Below, piece after piece: positions 27,188 through 36,004 of a stretch of 64,000 bases of DNA (position 1 is its first letter; each line of letters starts with the position of its first letter). The stretch lies in contig NZ_JASPHQ010000013.1 of NCBI RefSeq assembly GCF_030227225.1, positions 13,036 through 77,035 of the forward strand, read 5' to 3'. Origin of the DNA: Corynebacterium rhinophilum (GTDB lineage: Bacteria > Actinomycetota > Actinomycetes > Mycobacteriales > Mycobacteriaceae). The notes beneath the pieces were generated by a model. It ran no database searches. It was not told where the DNA came from and saw only the letters and a list, made by a program, of their open reading frames with translations. Made by a program: the position numbers and the translations under genes.

Positions 27188-28384
27188 CTAGTGCGCCACG
27201 CACTCGCCCGTTTCTACCGGGCGTTTCAACTGGGTGACATCCCCAATGTGGCCGATGACCTCATCTGCGGTCAGCGCATATCCGGTCTCAGAATCATCCA
27301 CTGAGGCGCCGAAGATAACGCCCAAGACCTCGCCCGCGGTATTGACCAGGGGGCCGCCAGAATTGCCCTGTTGGATATTGCCGCGCACCGTATAGGAATC
27401 GCGCTCTACCCTGCCTTGGGAGTAGATATCCGGGCCGGCGATGGTGATGCGATCGCGCACCCGGGCCATTTCAGCGTTAAAGGGCCCGGAGTGTGGAAAG
27501 CCCATGACCATGGCATCATCGCCGGTCTGGGTCGGCTGCTGCGCCCACGGCAAGGGCTGGATGCCCAAATCCGGCGCGTGCAAGACGGCGATATCGACCT
27601 CTGGGTTGTAGTAGACCACCGTGGCGTCTTTCAACCCCAGCTTCGTATCCAGCCTCACTGTTTGGGTGCCGGCCACCACGTGGGCATTGGTGACCACATA
27701 GTCATTGTCCACCACGAAACCGGAACCCATGAGGCGGCGGGAGCACTCTTCGGCATCGCCAAGCACATGAATGATAGACGGGCGGATGCTGCGCACCAGC
27801 TCCGGATCCTGCACATCTGGGGCGGGGTCCTCGACGTCCTTGCCGCTGATGGAGGTTTCCCACGGCGAGACCAAGGGCGGAAGCCCCGATTCATTGAGCA
27901 TCGCCGCCACGCCATTGGGAAGGGAAGCCAGGCGCGTCGGGGCGGCCGCGTTGAGGTTGCTCAGGATGCGGGAATCGCGCAGCCCCTGCCCCGCAGATCC
28001 GCCCAAATTGGTTGCCACGGGAATGGAAATCATCCAGATGACGATGAGCGCGATGAAGGACTGAAAGACCGCGCCGAATAGCGAATCTATCCGCTGGGTG
28101 CTGCGCGCCTTCATGCGGTCGCGCACGCTGGTACCCAAGGAGGAACCAATGATCTGCCCAATACCCACCAGCAAAACTAGGATTCCCACGAGCAGGAGCA
28201 GGCGCAGCGAAGGCTCCTCCACTGTGCGCAATACGCTGGGCGCTACAGCGATGCCCACCACGAGGCCCGCGCCCACGCCGATGGCGGAGAGCACCGCGGC
28301 AAGCGCACCATTGCGCCAACCACTTAGCAATGCTGCTAATACGGCAAGCACAATCAGGCCGTCAACAACGAGCGCAGCAGTCAT
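27188..28384 (-). CDS. marP: MarP-like membrane serine protease
   Basis: A 398-residue periplasmic trypsin-like protease anchored by an N-terminal CvpA-type domain of four helices (residues about 5-150). The triad is His (VVTNAHVVAG), Asp (NPEVDIAVLHA) and Ser (QGNSGGPLVN). Cys in DAEECSRR and the C-terminal GECVAH match the disulfide that activates mycobacterial MarP (Rv3671c), needed for acid and oxidative stress survival. The upstream gap of 62 nt to the Nudix gene suggests possible read-through. Confidence 0.92.
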   Translation of the reverse strand: MTAALVVDGLIVLAVLAALLSGWRNGALAAVLSAIGVGAGLVVGIAVAPSVLRTVEEPSLRLLLLVGILVLLVGIGQIIGSSLGTSVRDRMKARSTQRIDSLFGAVFQSFIALIVIWMISIPVATNLGGSAGQGLRDSRILSNLNAAAPTRLASLPNGVAAMLNESGLPPLVSPWETSISGKDVEDPAPDVQDPELVRSIRPSIIHVLGDAEECSRRLMGSGFVVDNDYVVTNAHVVAGTQTVRLDTKLGLKDATVVYYNPEVDIAVLHAPDLGIQPLPWAQQPTQTGDDAMVMGFPHSGPFNAEMARVRDRITIAGPDIYSQGRVERDSYTVRGNIQQGNSGGPLVNTAGEVLGVIFGASVDDSETGYALTADEVIGHIGDVTQLKRPVETGECVAH

Positions 28385-28446
28385 AGCTTTGGTTCTTTCT
28401 CGATCGAAATCTCGTGCGTCCTCCGGCGCCTTAAGCGCACGGGCAA

Positions 28447-29148
28447 TTAGGACATCTTCTCATTATTGCGGGACTTTTTGAGGGTGTCACGCAGGTCTAT
28501 GACCGAATTGTTATCCCACGGTACGCTCCACCCAGAATGATCCAATAATGCTGCCAGCACCCCGGCAGTAAAGCCCCAAATCACGTAGTCATTGGCATAA
28601 AACGCCGGGCCTTGCCACTGCTTGAATCCCACCAGCAGGCGGTTGCGGGGGTCAATGAGCTCCCTGATCGGGACGAAGAACACATCATCGGTCTCCGCCG
28701 GGCTAGCGGGATAGACCTCGCCCGGCTCCGCCCAGTGGGCCAAAATTGGGCTTACCGGATTCCCCGTGGCGCGAATGTGCAGCTGTTCCCACTGCTCTAA
28801 GGGCGTGACCGTGTGGCGCTGCAGATCGGTTTCCTCCCACGCCTCCCGCAGGGCGGTATCTACCAGCGAGGTATCGCCCGGATCCCGCCGGCCGCCGGGA
28901 AAGGCAATCTGCCCGGAATGCGAGCGCAGGGACGGCGAGCGGTGCGTAAGCAAAATTTCGCCATCCTCCACACTGTTCCCGCTAAGCAGCATCAGCACCG
29001 CGGCTTCCCGCTTGATTGGCACCTCTTCCTCCGAGCCATTGAGCTGCGAGGCCTGCCGCTTACCAATGAGCTCTTGCACCTGACTCGTATCGACGCCCAG
29101 CGCGGGTTTTATCCACTCGGGCGTGTATTCGGGCCACACTTTACTCAT
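28447..29148 (-). CDS. Nudix hydrolase, CoA pyrophosphatase type
   Basis: A 233-residue Nudix enzyme matching Rv3672c. The Nudix box runs from FPGGRRDPGD to LREAWEETDL with the metal-binding REXXEE core, and the preceding EEVPIKREAAVLMLL fits the CoA/NUDT7 subgroup. Substrate is inferred, likely CoA or another nucleotide diphosphate. Its ATG overlaps the stop of the thioredoxin-like gene (ATGA). Confidence 0.82.
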   Translation of the reverse strand: MSKVWPEYTPEWIKPALGVDTSQVQELIGKRQASQLNGSEEEVPIKREAAVLMLLSGNSVEDGEILLTHRSPSLRSHSGQIAFPGGRRDPGDTSLVDTALREAWEETDLQRHTVTPLEQWEQLHIRATGNPVSPILAHWAEPGEVYPASPAETDDVFFVPIRELIDPRNRLLVGFKQWQGPAFYANDYVIWGFTAGVLAALLDHSGWSVPWDNNSVIDLRDTLKKSRNNEKMS

Positions 29149-29735
29149 CCGGCAAGCGCCTCCTTGACCGTCTTTTCAATCTCGTCCGCAGAGGTAAACG
29201 GCTGGGCCGCCTGTTTGATCACTTCGCCATCGCGGAGAATGACGGTCACGGGAACCACGCCTGGCAGGCCCAGCGTGCCCGCGAAGCTATTATCCGGATC
29301 CTGGAAGCTCGGCAGGTCTACCCCCACGTCATTGAGGAACGCGGCCCCGTTGGCGGCGTTTTTATCCGCGTGCACCCCAATGACCTTCCAGTCAGGGTGG
29401 GATTCTGCTACCTCGTCCAGGTGGGGCAATTCCGCGCGGCACGGCTCGCACCACCACGCCCACACGTTGGCGATGGTAATGCCCTCATCCGCCTTGTCTC
29501 CTTCGCCTGCGTCATCGCCGCCCAGGCATTCCAGATCCACCCCGGCGATGGGCCCCGCGGGGCAATCTGGGCGCTCGGCTACGTCCTGGTCACCCGCCGC
29601 GCCCGATTCCATGCCAGGGGCCTGCGCCGATTCACCCGCGCCGGTGTCATCCCCACGCAGCTGCATGACCCCCACTACCACGAGGACAGCGATGACAATG
29701 GCCGCAATGACGGTGCCGAAGACGTATTTTTTCAT
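29145..29735 (-). CDS. Membrane-anchored thioredoxin-like protein (TlpA/ResA type)
   Basis: A 196-residue extracytoplasmic redox protein. An N-terminal membrane anchor (residues 5-24) is followed by an acidic, Gly-rich spacer with a separate Cys pair (Cys58, Cys70) and a thioredoxin domain with the active site WWCEPC (Cys96, Cys99) and the cis-Pro in VVPVTV. The same protein (Rv3673c) sits between Nth and the Nudix enzyme in mycobacteria. It may reduce or form disulfides of envelope proteins, possibly including MarP (inference). Confidence 0.87.
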   Translation of the reverse strand: MKKYVFGTVIAAIVIAVLVVVGVMQLRGDDTGAGESAQAPGMESGAAGDQDVAERPDCPAGPIAGVDLECLGGDDAGEGDKADEGITIANVWAWWCEPCRAELPHLDEVAESHPDWKVIGVHADKNAANGAAFLNDVGVDLPSFQDPDNSFAGTLGLPGVVPVTVILRDGEVIKQAAQPFTSADEIEKTVKEALAG

Positions 29736-29739
29736 ACCG

Positions 29740-30393
29740 CTAGCTTAATGCAGCCGGGCACAGATCCCGCACCACGCAATCCCCACACTCCGGGTTCCGG
29801 GCGTGGCAGACCCGCCGGCCGTGAAAAATGACGCGATGGGAAAACATCGTCCACTGTTCCTCTGCAATGAGCTTGGCGATGTCCCTTTCTATCTTCACCG
29901 GCGTCTTCTCTCCCGTCAGCTCCAGGCGCTGCATCAGCCGGCTAAAGTGCGTATCCACGGTAAGGCCGGGCACCCCGAAGGCATCGCCCAGCACCACCAG
30001 CGCCGTCTTGCGGCCCACCCCAGGCAGGGAGGTCAGTTCCTTTACGGTCTGTGGCACCTCGCCGTCGAATTCAGAAACGAGGCGCTCGCCGATGCCCATA
30101 AGATGCCCCGCCTTCGCCCGCTGAAACCCCAGCGGTCGCAGGATTGCCTCAAGGTCCTCCCGCCTGGCCGCCGCATAATCGGCCGCCGTGGGATAGGTGC
30201 GGAAAAGCTCAGGAGTCACCGAGTTCACGCGCGCATCCGTGCACTGCGCGGAGAGCACCGTGGCCACCAAGAGCTGGAGGGGAGAGTCAAAATCGAGCTC
30301 GCATCTGGCATCAGGATATTCGCGTGCCAATCGCTCATTAATGACGGGCGCTCTCTTGCTCGGGGCCGCGGTGCTTGGCAATGCTGAACTCAT
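29740..30393 (-). CDS. nth: Endonuclease III
   Basis: DNA glycosylase/AP lyase for oxidised pyrimidines (217 residues). The helix-hairpin-helix LPGVGRKTALVV carries the catalytic Lys, VDTHFSRL the catalytic Asp, and the C-terminal 4Fe-4S cluster is CHARNPECGDCVVRDLC. The start is ATG 30393 (MSSALPST), which lies 7 nt after TAAGCT. It heads the operon with the thioredoxin-like and Nudix genes. Confidence 0.94.
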   Translation of the reverse strand: MSSALPSTAAPSKRAPVINERLAREYPDARCELDFDSPLQLLVATVLSAQCTDARVNSVTPELFRTYPTAADYAAARREDLEAILRPLGFQRAKAGHLMGIGERLVSEFDGEVPQTVKELTSLPGVGRKTALVVLGDAFGVPGLTVDTHFSRLMQRLELTGEKTPVKIERDIAKLIAEEQWTMFSHRVIFHGRRVCHARNPECGDCVVRDLCPAALS

Positions 30394-30400
30394 GCCGCCA

Positions 30401-30406
30401 AGCTTA
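30401..30406 (-). promoter_or_regulatory. -10 box of leaderless nth
   Basis: TAAGCT, then TGGCGGC, then ATG at 30393 on the minus strand. Confidence 0.5.
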
Positions 30407-30421
30407 GTAGGATAGGAATAC

Positions 30422-30511
30422 ATGATTTCACTTGTTATTTTCGTTCCGCTTGGCATCGCCCTTTTTGCGCTCCTCATGGAAAAACTGGAAGCGATTGTCT
30501 TCGCGGATTAG
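30422..30511 (+). CDS. 29-residue single-helix membrane protein (candidate)
   Basis: An ATG at 30422 opens a 29-codon frame ending TAG at 30511. The peptide starts MISLVIFVPLGIALFALLM, one complete membrane helix, and ends EKLEAIVFAD, with charge layout like KdpF-type microproteins. An AGGA/GGA run lies before the ATG, and TAGGAT is 8 nt upstream. It is divergent from nth and precedes glxR on the same strand. Function unknown; too short for standard ORF calls, so annotation pipelines may miss it. Confidence 0.5.
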   Translation: MISLVIFVPLGIALFALLMEKLEAIVFAD

Positions 30512-30592
30512 CAGGAAATCCGCTGGCTGTAAAGCTAGGGGCGTAAGTGATCCCATTTCTGTTATGTAAACGAAACTAGGGCAGTACCCAAA

Positions 30593-30608
30593 AGTGACGA
30601 ACTGCACT
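30593..30608. promoter_or_regulatory. Possible GlxR operator before glxR
   Basis: AGTGA-CGAACT-GCACT has the spacing of the cAMP-GlxR site (TGTGA-N6-TCACA) but only 7 of 10 matching bases. It sits inside a wider dyad, GTACCC (30583-30588) / GGGTAC (30617-30622). Confidence 0.3.
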
Positions 30609-30734
30609 GTAAAATGGGGTACGCTAAAAATTGACCCCGCTTGTTCCGCATTAGCGTGCCTCCCTGGAGCCCGCAAAAGGATGTGGCCCAAGCACTTTAG
30701 TGACTTATCGCAGTCGACATCCAAGGAGTAAAAC

Positions 30735-31418
30735 GTGGAAGGCGTACAGGACACCCTCTCCCGCGCCGGAATCTTCCAAGGCGTTGATCCCGTAGCAGTG
30801 CAGAATCTTCTCGAGCAGATGGAGACAGTGCGCTTCCCGCGCGGTACCACCATCTTCGATGAAGGCGAGCCCGGTGACCGTTTGTATATCATCACCTCCG
30901 GCAAGATTAAGCTCGCCCGCCACGCCCCGGATGGCCGCGAAAACCTCCTGACCGTGATGGGCCCGTCCGATATGTTCGGCGAGCTCTCCATCTTCGATCC
31001 GGGCCCGCGCACCTCGTCCGCCGTCTGCGTGACTGAGGTCCAGGCCGCCACCATGAACTCCGAGCTGCTGGATAAGTGGGTGAGCGATCACCCCGCCATC
31101 GCCCAGCAGCTGCTGCGCGTGCTGGCCCGCCGCCTGCGCCGCACCAACGCCAACCTGGCGGACCTCATCTTCACCGATGTGCCCGGCCGCGTTGCCAAGA
31201 CCCTGCTACAGCTGGCTAACCGCTTCGGCGTTCAGGAAGGCAGCGCGCTGCGCGTCAACCACGATCTCACCCAGGAAGAGATTGCCCAGCTGGTCGGCGC
31301 TTCCCGCGAGACCGTCAACAAGGCCCTGGCTACCTTCGCTCACCGCGGCTGGATTCGCCTTGAGGGCAAGTCCGTGCTCATCGTCGATACCGAGCACCTC
31401 GCCCGCCGCGCGCGCTAA
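30735..31418 (+). CDS. glxR: cAMP-responsive global regulator GlxR (CRP/FNR family)
   Basis: A 227-residue CRP-type regulator controlling carbon and energy metabolism in corynebacteria. Residues about 10-120 form the cyclic-nucleotide domain with the phosphate-binding cassette [15 protein letters not shown]; the helix-turn-helix is near residues 175-200 ([20 protein letters not shown]). The GTG start at 30735 has AAGGAG 7 nt upstream. Near-identical family features and the neighbours (nth, MBL gene, whcA, ponA) fix the identity. Confidence 0.97.
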   Translation: MEGVQDTLSRAGIFQGVDPVAVQNLLEQMETVRFPRGTTIFDEGEPGDRLYIITSGKIKLARHAPDGRENLLTVMGPSDMFGELSIFDPGPRTSSAVCVTEVQAATMNSELLDKWVSDHPAIAQQLLRVLARRLRRTNANLADLIFTDVPGRVAKTLLQLANRFGVQEGSALRVNHDLTQEEIAQLVGASRETVNKALATFAHRGWIRLEGKSVLIVDTEHLARRAR

Positions 31419-31427
31419 AACCAAAAA

Positions 31428-31470
31428 ATTCCCTCCATCCTCCGTGCATAGCACCGAAGGTGGAGGGAAT
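31428..31470. terminator. Bidirectional terminator between glxR and the MBL gene
   Basis: ATTCCCTCCA (31428-31437) pairs with TGGAGGGAAT (31461-31470). AAAAAA directly to the left gives a T-run for the minus-strand transcript. Confidence 0.8.
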
Positions 31471-31505
31471 AAGCGTTTTAAGCCGACGGCCTGACACGCA
31501 GCGCG

Positions 31506-32333
31506 TTAGCTATCCGTACCGGTGCCGGTACCGTCGAGGTACTTCAACGCGGTGCGCGTGGACTGCTCTGCGGCATGGCGCAGCACCGGATCCACATCGT
31601 CATACATTTCATTGACCAAGGTGGTCAGATCCACGTCATTACCCAGCCGGGAGCGGATTTCCCGGATCTGATCCAAGCGGTAGTGGCGGCGGTCAATATA
31701 CTTGCGCGCCACCTGCGAGGTATCCTCCAAATCCGGCCCGTGGCCCGGGAAGAGCGGAACATCCTTGCCGCGAGATTCCAGCACGTCCAAGGCGTGCAGG
31801 TAATCGGCCAAATCGCCGTCCGTTTCTGAAAGCAATACGGTGTGGCGCCCCGCGATGGTATCGCCGGTGATAATGCCCTCTAGCCGGGAATTTTCTACCT
31901 CCCCGCTCCACACGAAAAAGGACGTTGAGTCCGCCGTATGGCCCGGCGTGTGCAGGACTTCCAGCTGCGGGGTGATGCCTTCCAGGGTCAGGATTTCACC
32001 CTTCTGCAACGCCTCCGCGCCATTGCAATAGCTGGGATCGAAGGCGCGGATGGGCGCGCCAGTCATCTGCCGGAGCCGTTGCGCGCCAGAGGCGTGGTCA
32101 TCGTGGCGGTGGGTAAGCAGAATTAAAGCCACCTCACCAGCATGACGATGCACAACGTTGAGGTGGCCTTCATCCTCCGGCCCCGGGTCCACGACGATCG
32201 ACCGAGAGTCTTCAGCGGCACTGATAATCCAGGTATTCGTGCCCTCGAGGGCGGTATAGCTGGGATTATCACAAAGAACTACGCCAACGGATTGGCTTAC
32301 GGGACGCAATTGACTGTATGCGGGGTGCTCCAT
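31506..32333 (-). CDS. MBL-fold hydrolase (Rv3677c-like)
   Basis: A 275-residue metallo-beta-lactamase-fold protein of the LACTB2/glyoxalase II-like type. The zinc motif is THRHDDHASG, then HTPGHTADS and LFPGHGPD. C-terminal helices resemble the RNA-processing LACTB2 group, but the substrate is unknown. The ATG at 32333 lies 7 nt after TAGGCT. It follows the ridA gene by only 18 nt. Confidence 0.85.
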   Translation of the reverse strand: MEHPAYSQLRPVSQSVGVVLCDNPSYTALEGTNTWIISAAEDSRSIVVDPGPEDEGHLNVVHRHAGEVALILLTHRHDDHASGAQRLRQMTGAPIRAFDPSYCNGAEALQKGEILTLEGITPQLEVLHTPGHTADSTSFFVWSGEVENSRLEGIITGDTIAGRHTVLLSETDGDLADYLHALDVLESRGKDVPLFPGHGPDLEDTSQVARKYIDRRHYRLDQIREIRSRLGNDVDLTTLVNEMYDDVDPVLRHAAEQSTRTALKYLDGTGTGTDS

Positions 32334-32340
32334 GCCTACC

Positions 32341-32346
32341 AGCCTA
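32341..32346 (-). promoter_or_regulatory. -10 box of the Rv3677c-like MBL gene
   Basis: TAGGCT, then GGTAGGC, then ATG at 32333 on the minus strand; a separate promoter inside the ridA-MBL spacer. Confidence 0.45.
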
Positions 32347-32351
32347 TCCGA

Positions 32352-32810
32352 TCACTCAGCGATCTCTACGATCAATTCGATCTCCACCGGGGCATTCTTG
32401 GGCAAGGCGGCAACGCCGACTGCAGAACGCGCGTGCGTGCCAGCCTCGCCGAATACTTCCCCGATGAAATCCGATGCCCCGTTAACCACCGCGGGCTGTT
32501 CTTCGTAGCTGGGATCCGAGGCCACGAAGCCAACGATCTTGATCACGCGGGAGATATTGTCCAGCCCGATCTCTGCATCAACGGCCGCCAGGGCGTTGAG
32601 GACGGCGGTGCGGGCCTGTTCTTGGGCCTGCTCCGTGGTGACTTCAGCGCCGACCTTGCCGGTCACCGGCAGGGAGCCATCCACCAAGGGAAGCTGGCCA
32701 GAGGTCCATACCTGGTTGCCCACGCGCAGTGCGGGCACATAGGAAGCCAGAGGCTTAGCGACGCCCGGCAGCTCCACCCCTAGCTCTTTCAAGCGAGCGG
32801 AAAAGCTCAT
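32352..32810 (-). CDS. RidA-family protein
   Basis: A 152-residue YjgF/YER057c/UK114-family protein, deaminating reactive enamines/imines from PLP enzymes in known members. The family core includes VWTSGQLPLVDG and a C-terminal GVAALPKNAPVEIELIVE segment. The usual Arg before the C-terminal strand is replaced in the SAVGVAAL stretch, so it may be an atypical RidA. It follows the DUF4177 gene directly (RidA ATG adjoins the DUF4177 stop codon). Confidence 0.85.
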   Translation of the reverse strand: MSFSARLKELGVELPGVAKPLASYVPALRVGNQVWTSGQLPLVDGSLPVTGKVGAEVTTEQAQEQARTAVLNALAAVDAEIGLDNISRVIKIVGFVASDPSYEEQPAVVNGASDFIGEVFGEAGTHARSAVGVAALPKNAPVEIELIVEIAE

Positions 32811-32969
32811 TTACTCTGCCACCTCGCGCTTGAAGTAGGCCACCACGTTCTCCGGGTTGGGGCCAGGGGTGATGGAGACCAATTCCCATCCGTCTTCGCC
32901 CCAAGAGTCAAGGATCTGCTTGGTGGCGTGGGTCAGTACTGGTGCGGTTGCGTATTCCCATTTAGTCAT
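32811..32969 (-). CDS. DUF4177 small protein
   Basis: A 52-residue protein, MTKWEYATAPVLTHA at the N-terminus and WGEDGWELVSITPG in the middle, typical of DUF4177; it matches Rv3678A in position. Its stop abuts the ridA ATG. A TAGAAT box exactly 7 nt before its ATG, with no ribosome site, indicates a leaderless mRNA that starts the DUF4177-ridA transcription unit. Function unknown. Confidence 0.85.
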   Translation of the reverse strand: MTKWEYATAPVLTHATKQILDSWGEDGWELVSITPGPNPENVVAYFKREVAE

Positions 32970-32976
32970 GGGGTTT

Positions 32977-32982
32977 ATTCTA
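32977..32982 (-). promoter_or_regulatory. -10 box of leaderless DUF4177-ridA mRNA
   Basis: TAGAAT, then AAACCCC, then ATG at 32969: a near-consensus -10 hexamer. Confidence 0.65.
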
Positions 32983-33060
32983 GCGATTTAATACGACTTA
33001 TGCCGCCCCTATTCCGCAGCGCTGTCGCCGCTGCGAGGACAGTCACACCCCCTGACCGCC

Positions 33061-33384
33061 TTAAATGCCGACGAGTTCGCCACCCTTAGCCAGGTAATTG
33101 GCCCAGTCCGTGATGTGGGGGTTCTTGCGCAGGAGCGCGCGGCGCTGACGCTCGGTCAACCCGCCCCACACGCCAAATTCCACGCGGTTATCAAGGGCGT
33201 CTGCGCGGCATTCCGTTAAAACGGGGCAGTGGCGGCAAATGACGGCGGCTTTGCGCTGTTCAGCGCCGCGCACGAATAATGCGTCTGGGTCCTCATTGCG
33301 GCACTTTGCTTGAGTGACCCACTCACCACGCTCGGGATTTCGGGCTGTATTGGACATCCCCGCAGTCTTCACTCGAACGGTCAT
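33061..33384 (-). CDS. whcA: WhiB-family iron-sulfur regulator (WhcA/WhiB4 type)
   Basis: A 107-residue redox-sensing regulator. Four cluster Cys residues are present (Cys28, Cys50, Cys53, Cys59; C-x21-C-x2-C-x5-C), then the GVWGG turn and a basic C-terminal segment (RQRRALLRK) for DNA binding. Neighbour ponA is as in C. glutamicum (whcA) and M. tuberculosis (whiB4), regulators of oxidative stress response. AGGAG lies 11 nt before the ATG. Confidence 0.88.
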   Translation of the reverse strand: MTVRVKTAGMSNTARNPERGEWVTQAKCRNEDPDALFVRGAEQRKAAVICRHCPVLTECRADALDNRVEFGVWGGLTERQRRALLRKNPHITDWANYLAKGGELVGI

Positions 33385-33516
33385 GGGTGAGTGTTCTCCT
33401 TCCCAGACGGAATACTATGTACCGAGGCCTGAGTCTATTCACTAGAACGCGAGATTGTCTACGAGGTCACACTTTAGGGGGTGCAGGTCACCTTCCCCAT
33501 TGCTAGGCAGACCACG

Positions 33517-33522
33517 TAGGGT
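33517..33522 (+). promoter_or_regulatory. -10 box of leaderless ponA
   Basis: TAGGGT, then ATTGGGC, then GTG at 33530. Confidence 0.5.
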
Positions 33523-33529
33523 ATTGGGC

Positions 33530-36001
33530 GTGACTGTCTTCAAATCTTTGTCCAAGATAGCCCTGTCCACGGTCTTGGAAGCCGCGCTCATCGCGCTCGC
33601 GCTTGCCCCCTTCGCGGGCATTTCCGGCGTAGCGATCGCCCGCACCAACCAGACCATGCAATCGGACCTGCAAGACCTAACAGCGGGCAATATCCCTGGT
33701 GTTACCACGGTGCAGGATGCCTCAGGCAAAGATATGGCCTATGTCTATAGCCAACGCCGCCACCCCGTAGATGCTGACGAGATTTCGGACGCGATGAAAA
33801 ACGCCATCGTCTCCATTGAAGACGAACGCTTTTACGAGCACGGCGGCGTTGATCTCCAAGGCAATTTCCGCGCCCTGTGGACCAACCTCACCTCCGGCGG
33901 GGTATCCCAGGGCGCGTCCACCATTGACCAGCAGTACGTCAAGAACTACCTCCTGCTCGTCTCCGCACAAAACGATGAAGAACGGGCCGCGGCGACCGAG
34001 CAATCCGTCACCCGCAAGTTGCGCGAAATGCGCATGGCAACGCAGATGAATGAGGAATTGGATAAGAAGGAAATCCTTACCAATTACCTCAACTTGGTCT
34101 CTTTTGGCAATTATGCCTACGGCGTGGAGGCCGCCGCGCGGACCTACTTTGATAGCCACGCCGCGGACCTCACGGTGCCGCAGGCGGCGATGCTCGCGGG
34201 CATGGTGCAGTCCTCAGAGCGCCTCAACCCCTATACCAATGAGGAAGAGGTGCTTGACCGCCGCAACGTCGTGCTGCAGTCCATGGTGGATAACGGCTAT
34301 CTGGAGCAGGCGGATGCGGATGAGTATAAGGGGGAAGAATTGGGTGTCGGCAAGCGGCCCAATACCCTGGACAATGGCTGCATCGGCGCAGATGATCGCG
34401 GCTTTTTCTGCGATTTTGTGCTGCAGTACCTTGAGGAAAAGGGTATGGACCAAGATCAGCTTGCCAACGGTGGATATACCGTAAAGACCACGTTGGACCC
34501 GCAGGTGCAGGATACGGCGCTATCTGCGGTGCAGTCGCGCACCAACCCGAATGCTCAGGGCGTCGCCGAGGTGATGGACGTTATCGAACCGGGCACGTCA
34601 GACCGCAAGGTCTTGGCCATGGTCTCTTCCCGTGCGTACGGGCTGGACCAAGATAATAATGAAACCCTGCTGCCGCAGCCCAACTCCTTGGTGGGCAATG
34701 GCGCCGGCTCGGTTTTTAAGGCCTTTACCGCCGCGGCCGCCCTCGAGGCTGGCTACGGCATTAAGAATACGGTGGATGTGCCCACCCGCTATGAGGCCGA
34801 AGGCCTTGGCCACGGCGGCGCCGATAACTGCCCCGCCAACCGCTACTGTGTGGAAAACGCGGGCAACTATAAGGCCACGATGACGCTGCAAGAGGCCTTG
34901 GCCCACTCGCCCAATACGCCATTTGTCAAGCTCACCGAGCAGGTTGGCGTGGCACCCATCGTGGATATGGCGGTACGCCTCGGCCTGCGCTCCTACGACG
35001 AAAAGGGCACCTTTGATAAGGACACCTCCATCGCGCAGCGCACAAAGGACGCCAATTCCGGTTCCTTTACCTTGGGCCCCAACCCGGTAAATCCGCTGGA
35101 ACTATCCAATGTCGGCGCAACGATTGCCTCCAATGGCCGGTGGTGCGAGCCCAATCCCATTGACGAGGTCCTGGACAAGAACGGCAACGAGGTCTACCTC
35201 AAGGAAACCCCGTGCGAGCAGGCGGTAGACCAGGATGTAGCCCACGCCTTGGCCAATGCGCTGTCTGAAGATGCCACGCAGGGAACCGCCAAGGATGCCG
35301 CCCAAGCTGCTGGCTTTAGCTCCCCCATCGCCGCCAAGACCGGTACCACCGAGTCCAACCAGTCCTCAGCATTTTTGGGATTCAACGACGGGCTCGCCGC
35401 CGCTCCTTATATTTATAACGACGGCACCGATACCCAGCCGCTGTGTACCTCACCCGTGCGCCAGTGCACCGGCTCCGGCAACCTCTTTGGTGGCTTGGAG
35501 CCCGCGCAGACATTTTTCACCATGGCATCGCAGCTACCGCAGGCTACCCAGGGCGGGCTGCCCAACTACAACAAGAAATACGATGACGGCACCACCGGGG
35601 ATAAGTTGCTCGATAGCTTGCGCGGGAAAAACGAGTCACAGGCCCGCAGCACCCTTGAGGCCAAGGGCTATGTGGTAAAAACCTCCCGCGTTGTCGGCGG
35701 GGATGTTCCCTACGGCCGAGTGGTGCGCGCGATTACCGGCAAGGATGGCAAGAAGGACGGCGCCGAGATTACCCTGCAGCTTTCCGATGGCACCTCTGCC
35801 ACCCAATCCCCCTCCAGCGGCGTGGGCAGTGCGAATACGACCGGCGCACAAAATAACACCGGCAGCGGGAACACTACCGGCGTGAGCAACTGGGGAGGAA
35901 ATAACGGCGGCGGATTGAACCTCAGCCCAGAGGACTTTGGAATCCGCCAGGAAGATATCGATAACTTCCGCAACGATATCCGCAATCTCCTCGGCCGCTA
36001 A
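33530..36001 (+). CDS. ponA: Class A penicillin-binding protein with PASTA domain
   Basis: Bifunctional peptidoglycan synthase (823 residues), PonA2 type. After one membrane anchor comes the transglycosylase domain (SIEDERFYEHGGVDLQG, then GASTIDQQYVKN) and the transpeptidase domain with GSVFK (nucleophile Ser), SPN and KTGTTE. Residues about 700-765 form a PASTA domain (ESQARSTLEAKGYVV), and the end is a Gly/Asn/Thr-rich linker plus a short acidic helix. GTG at 33530 is chosen because the earlier open frame lacks a ribosome site and is not hydrophobic. Divergent from whcA. Confidence 0.94.
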   Translation: MTVFKSLSKIALSTVLEAALIALALAPFAGISGVAIARTNQTMQSDLQDLTAGNIPGVTTVQDASGKDMAYVYSQRRHPVDADEISDAMKNAIVSIEDERFYEHGGVDLQGNFRALWTNLTSGGVSQGASTIDQQYVKNYLLLVSAQNDEERAAATEQSVTRKLREMRMATQMNEELDKKEILTNYLNLVSFGNYAYGVEAAARTYFDSHAADLTVPQAAMLAGMVQSSERLNPYTNEEEVLDRRNVVLQSMVDNGYLEQADADEYKGEELGVGKRPNTLDNGCIGADDRGFFCDFVLQYLEEKGMDQDQLANGGYTVKTTLDPQVQDTALSAVQSRTNPNAQGVAEVMDVIEPGTSDRKVLAMVSSRAYGLDQDNNETLLPQPNSLVGNGAGSVFKAFTAAAALEAGYGIKNTVDVPTRYEAEGLGHGGADNCPANRYCVENAGNYKATMTLQEALAHSPNTPFVKLTEQVGVAPIVDMAVRLGLRSYDEKGTFDKDTSIAQRTKDANSGSFTLGPNPVNPLELSNVGATIASNGRWCEPNPIDEVLDKNGNEVYLKETPCEQAVDQDVAHALANALSEDATQGTAKDAAQAAGFSSPIAAKTGTTESNQSSAFLGFNDGLAAAPYIYNDGTDTQPLCTSPVRQCTGSGNLFGGLEPAQTFFTMASQLPQATQGGLPNYNKKYDDGTTGDKLLDSLRGKNESQARSTLEAKGYVVKTSRVVGGDVPYGRVVRAITGKDGKKDGAEITLQLSDGTSATQSPSSGVGSANTTGAQNNTGSGNTTGVSNWGGNNGGGLNLSPEDFGIRQEDIDNFRNDIRNLLGR

Positions 36002-36004
36002 AGA

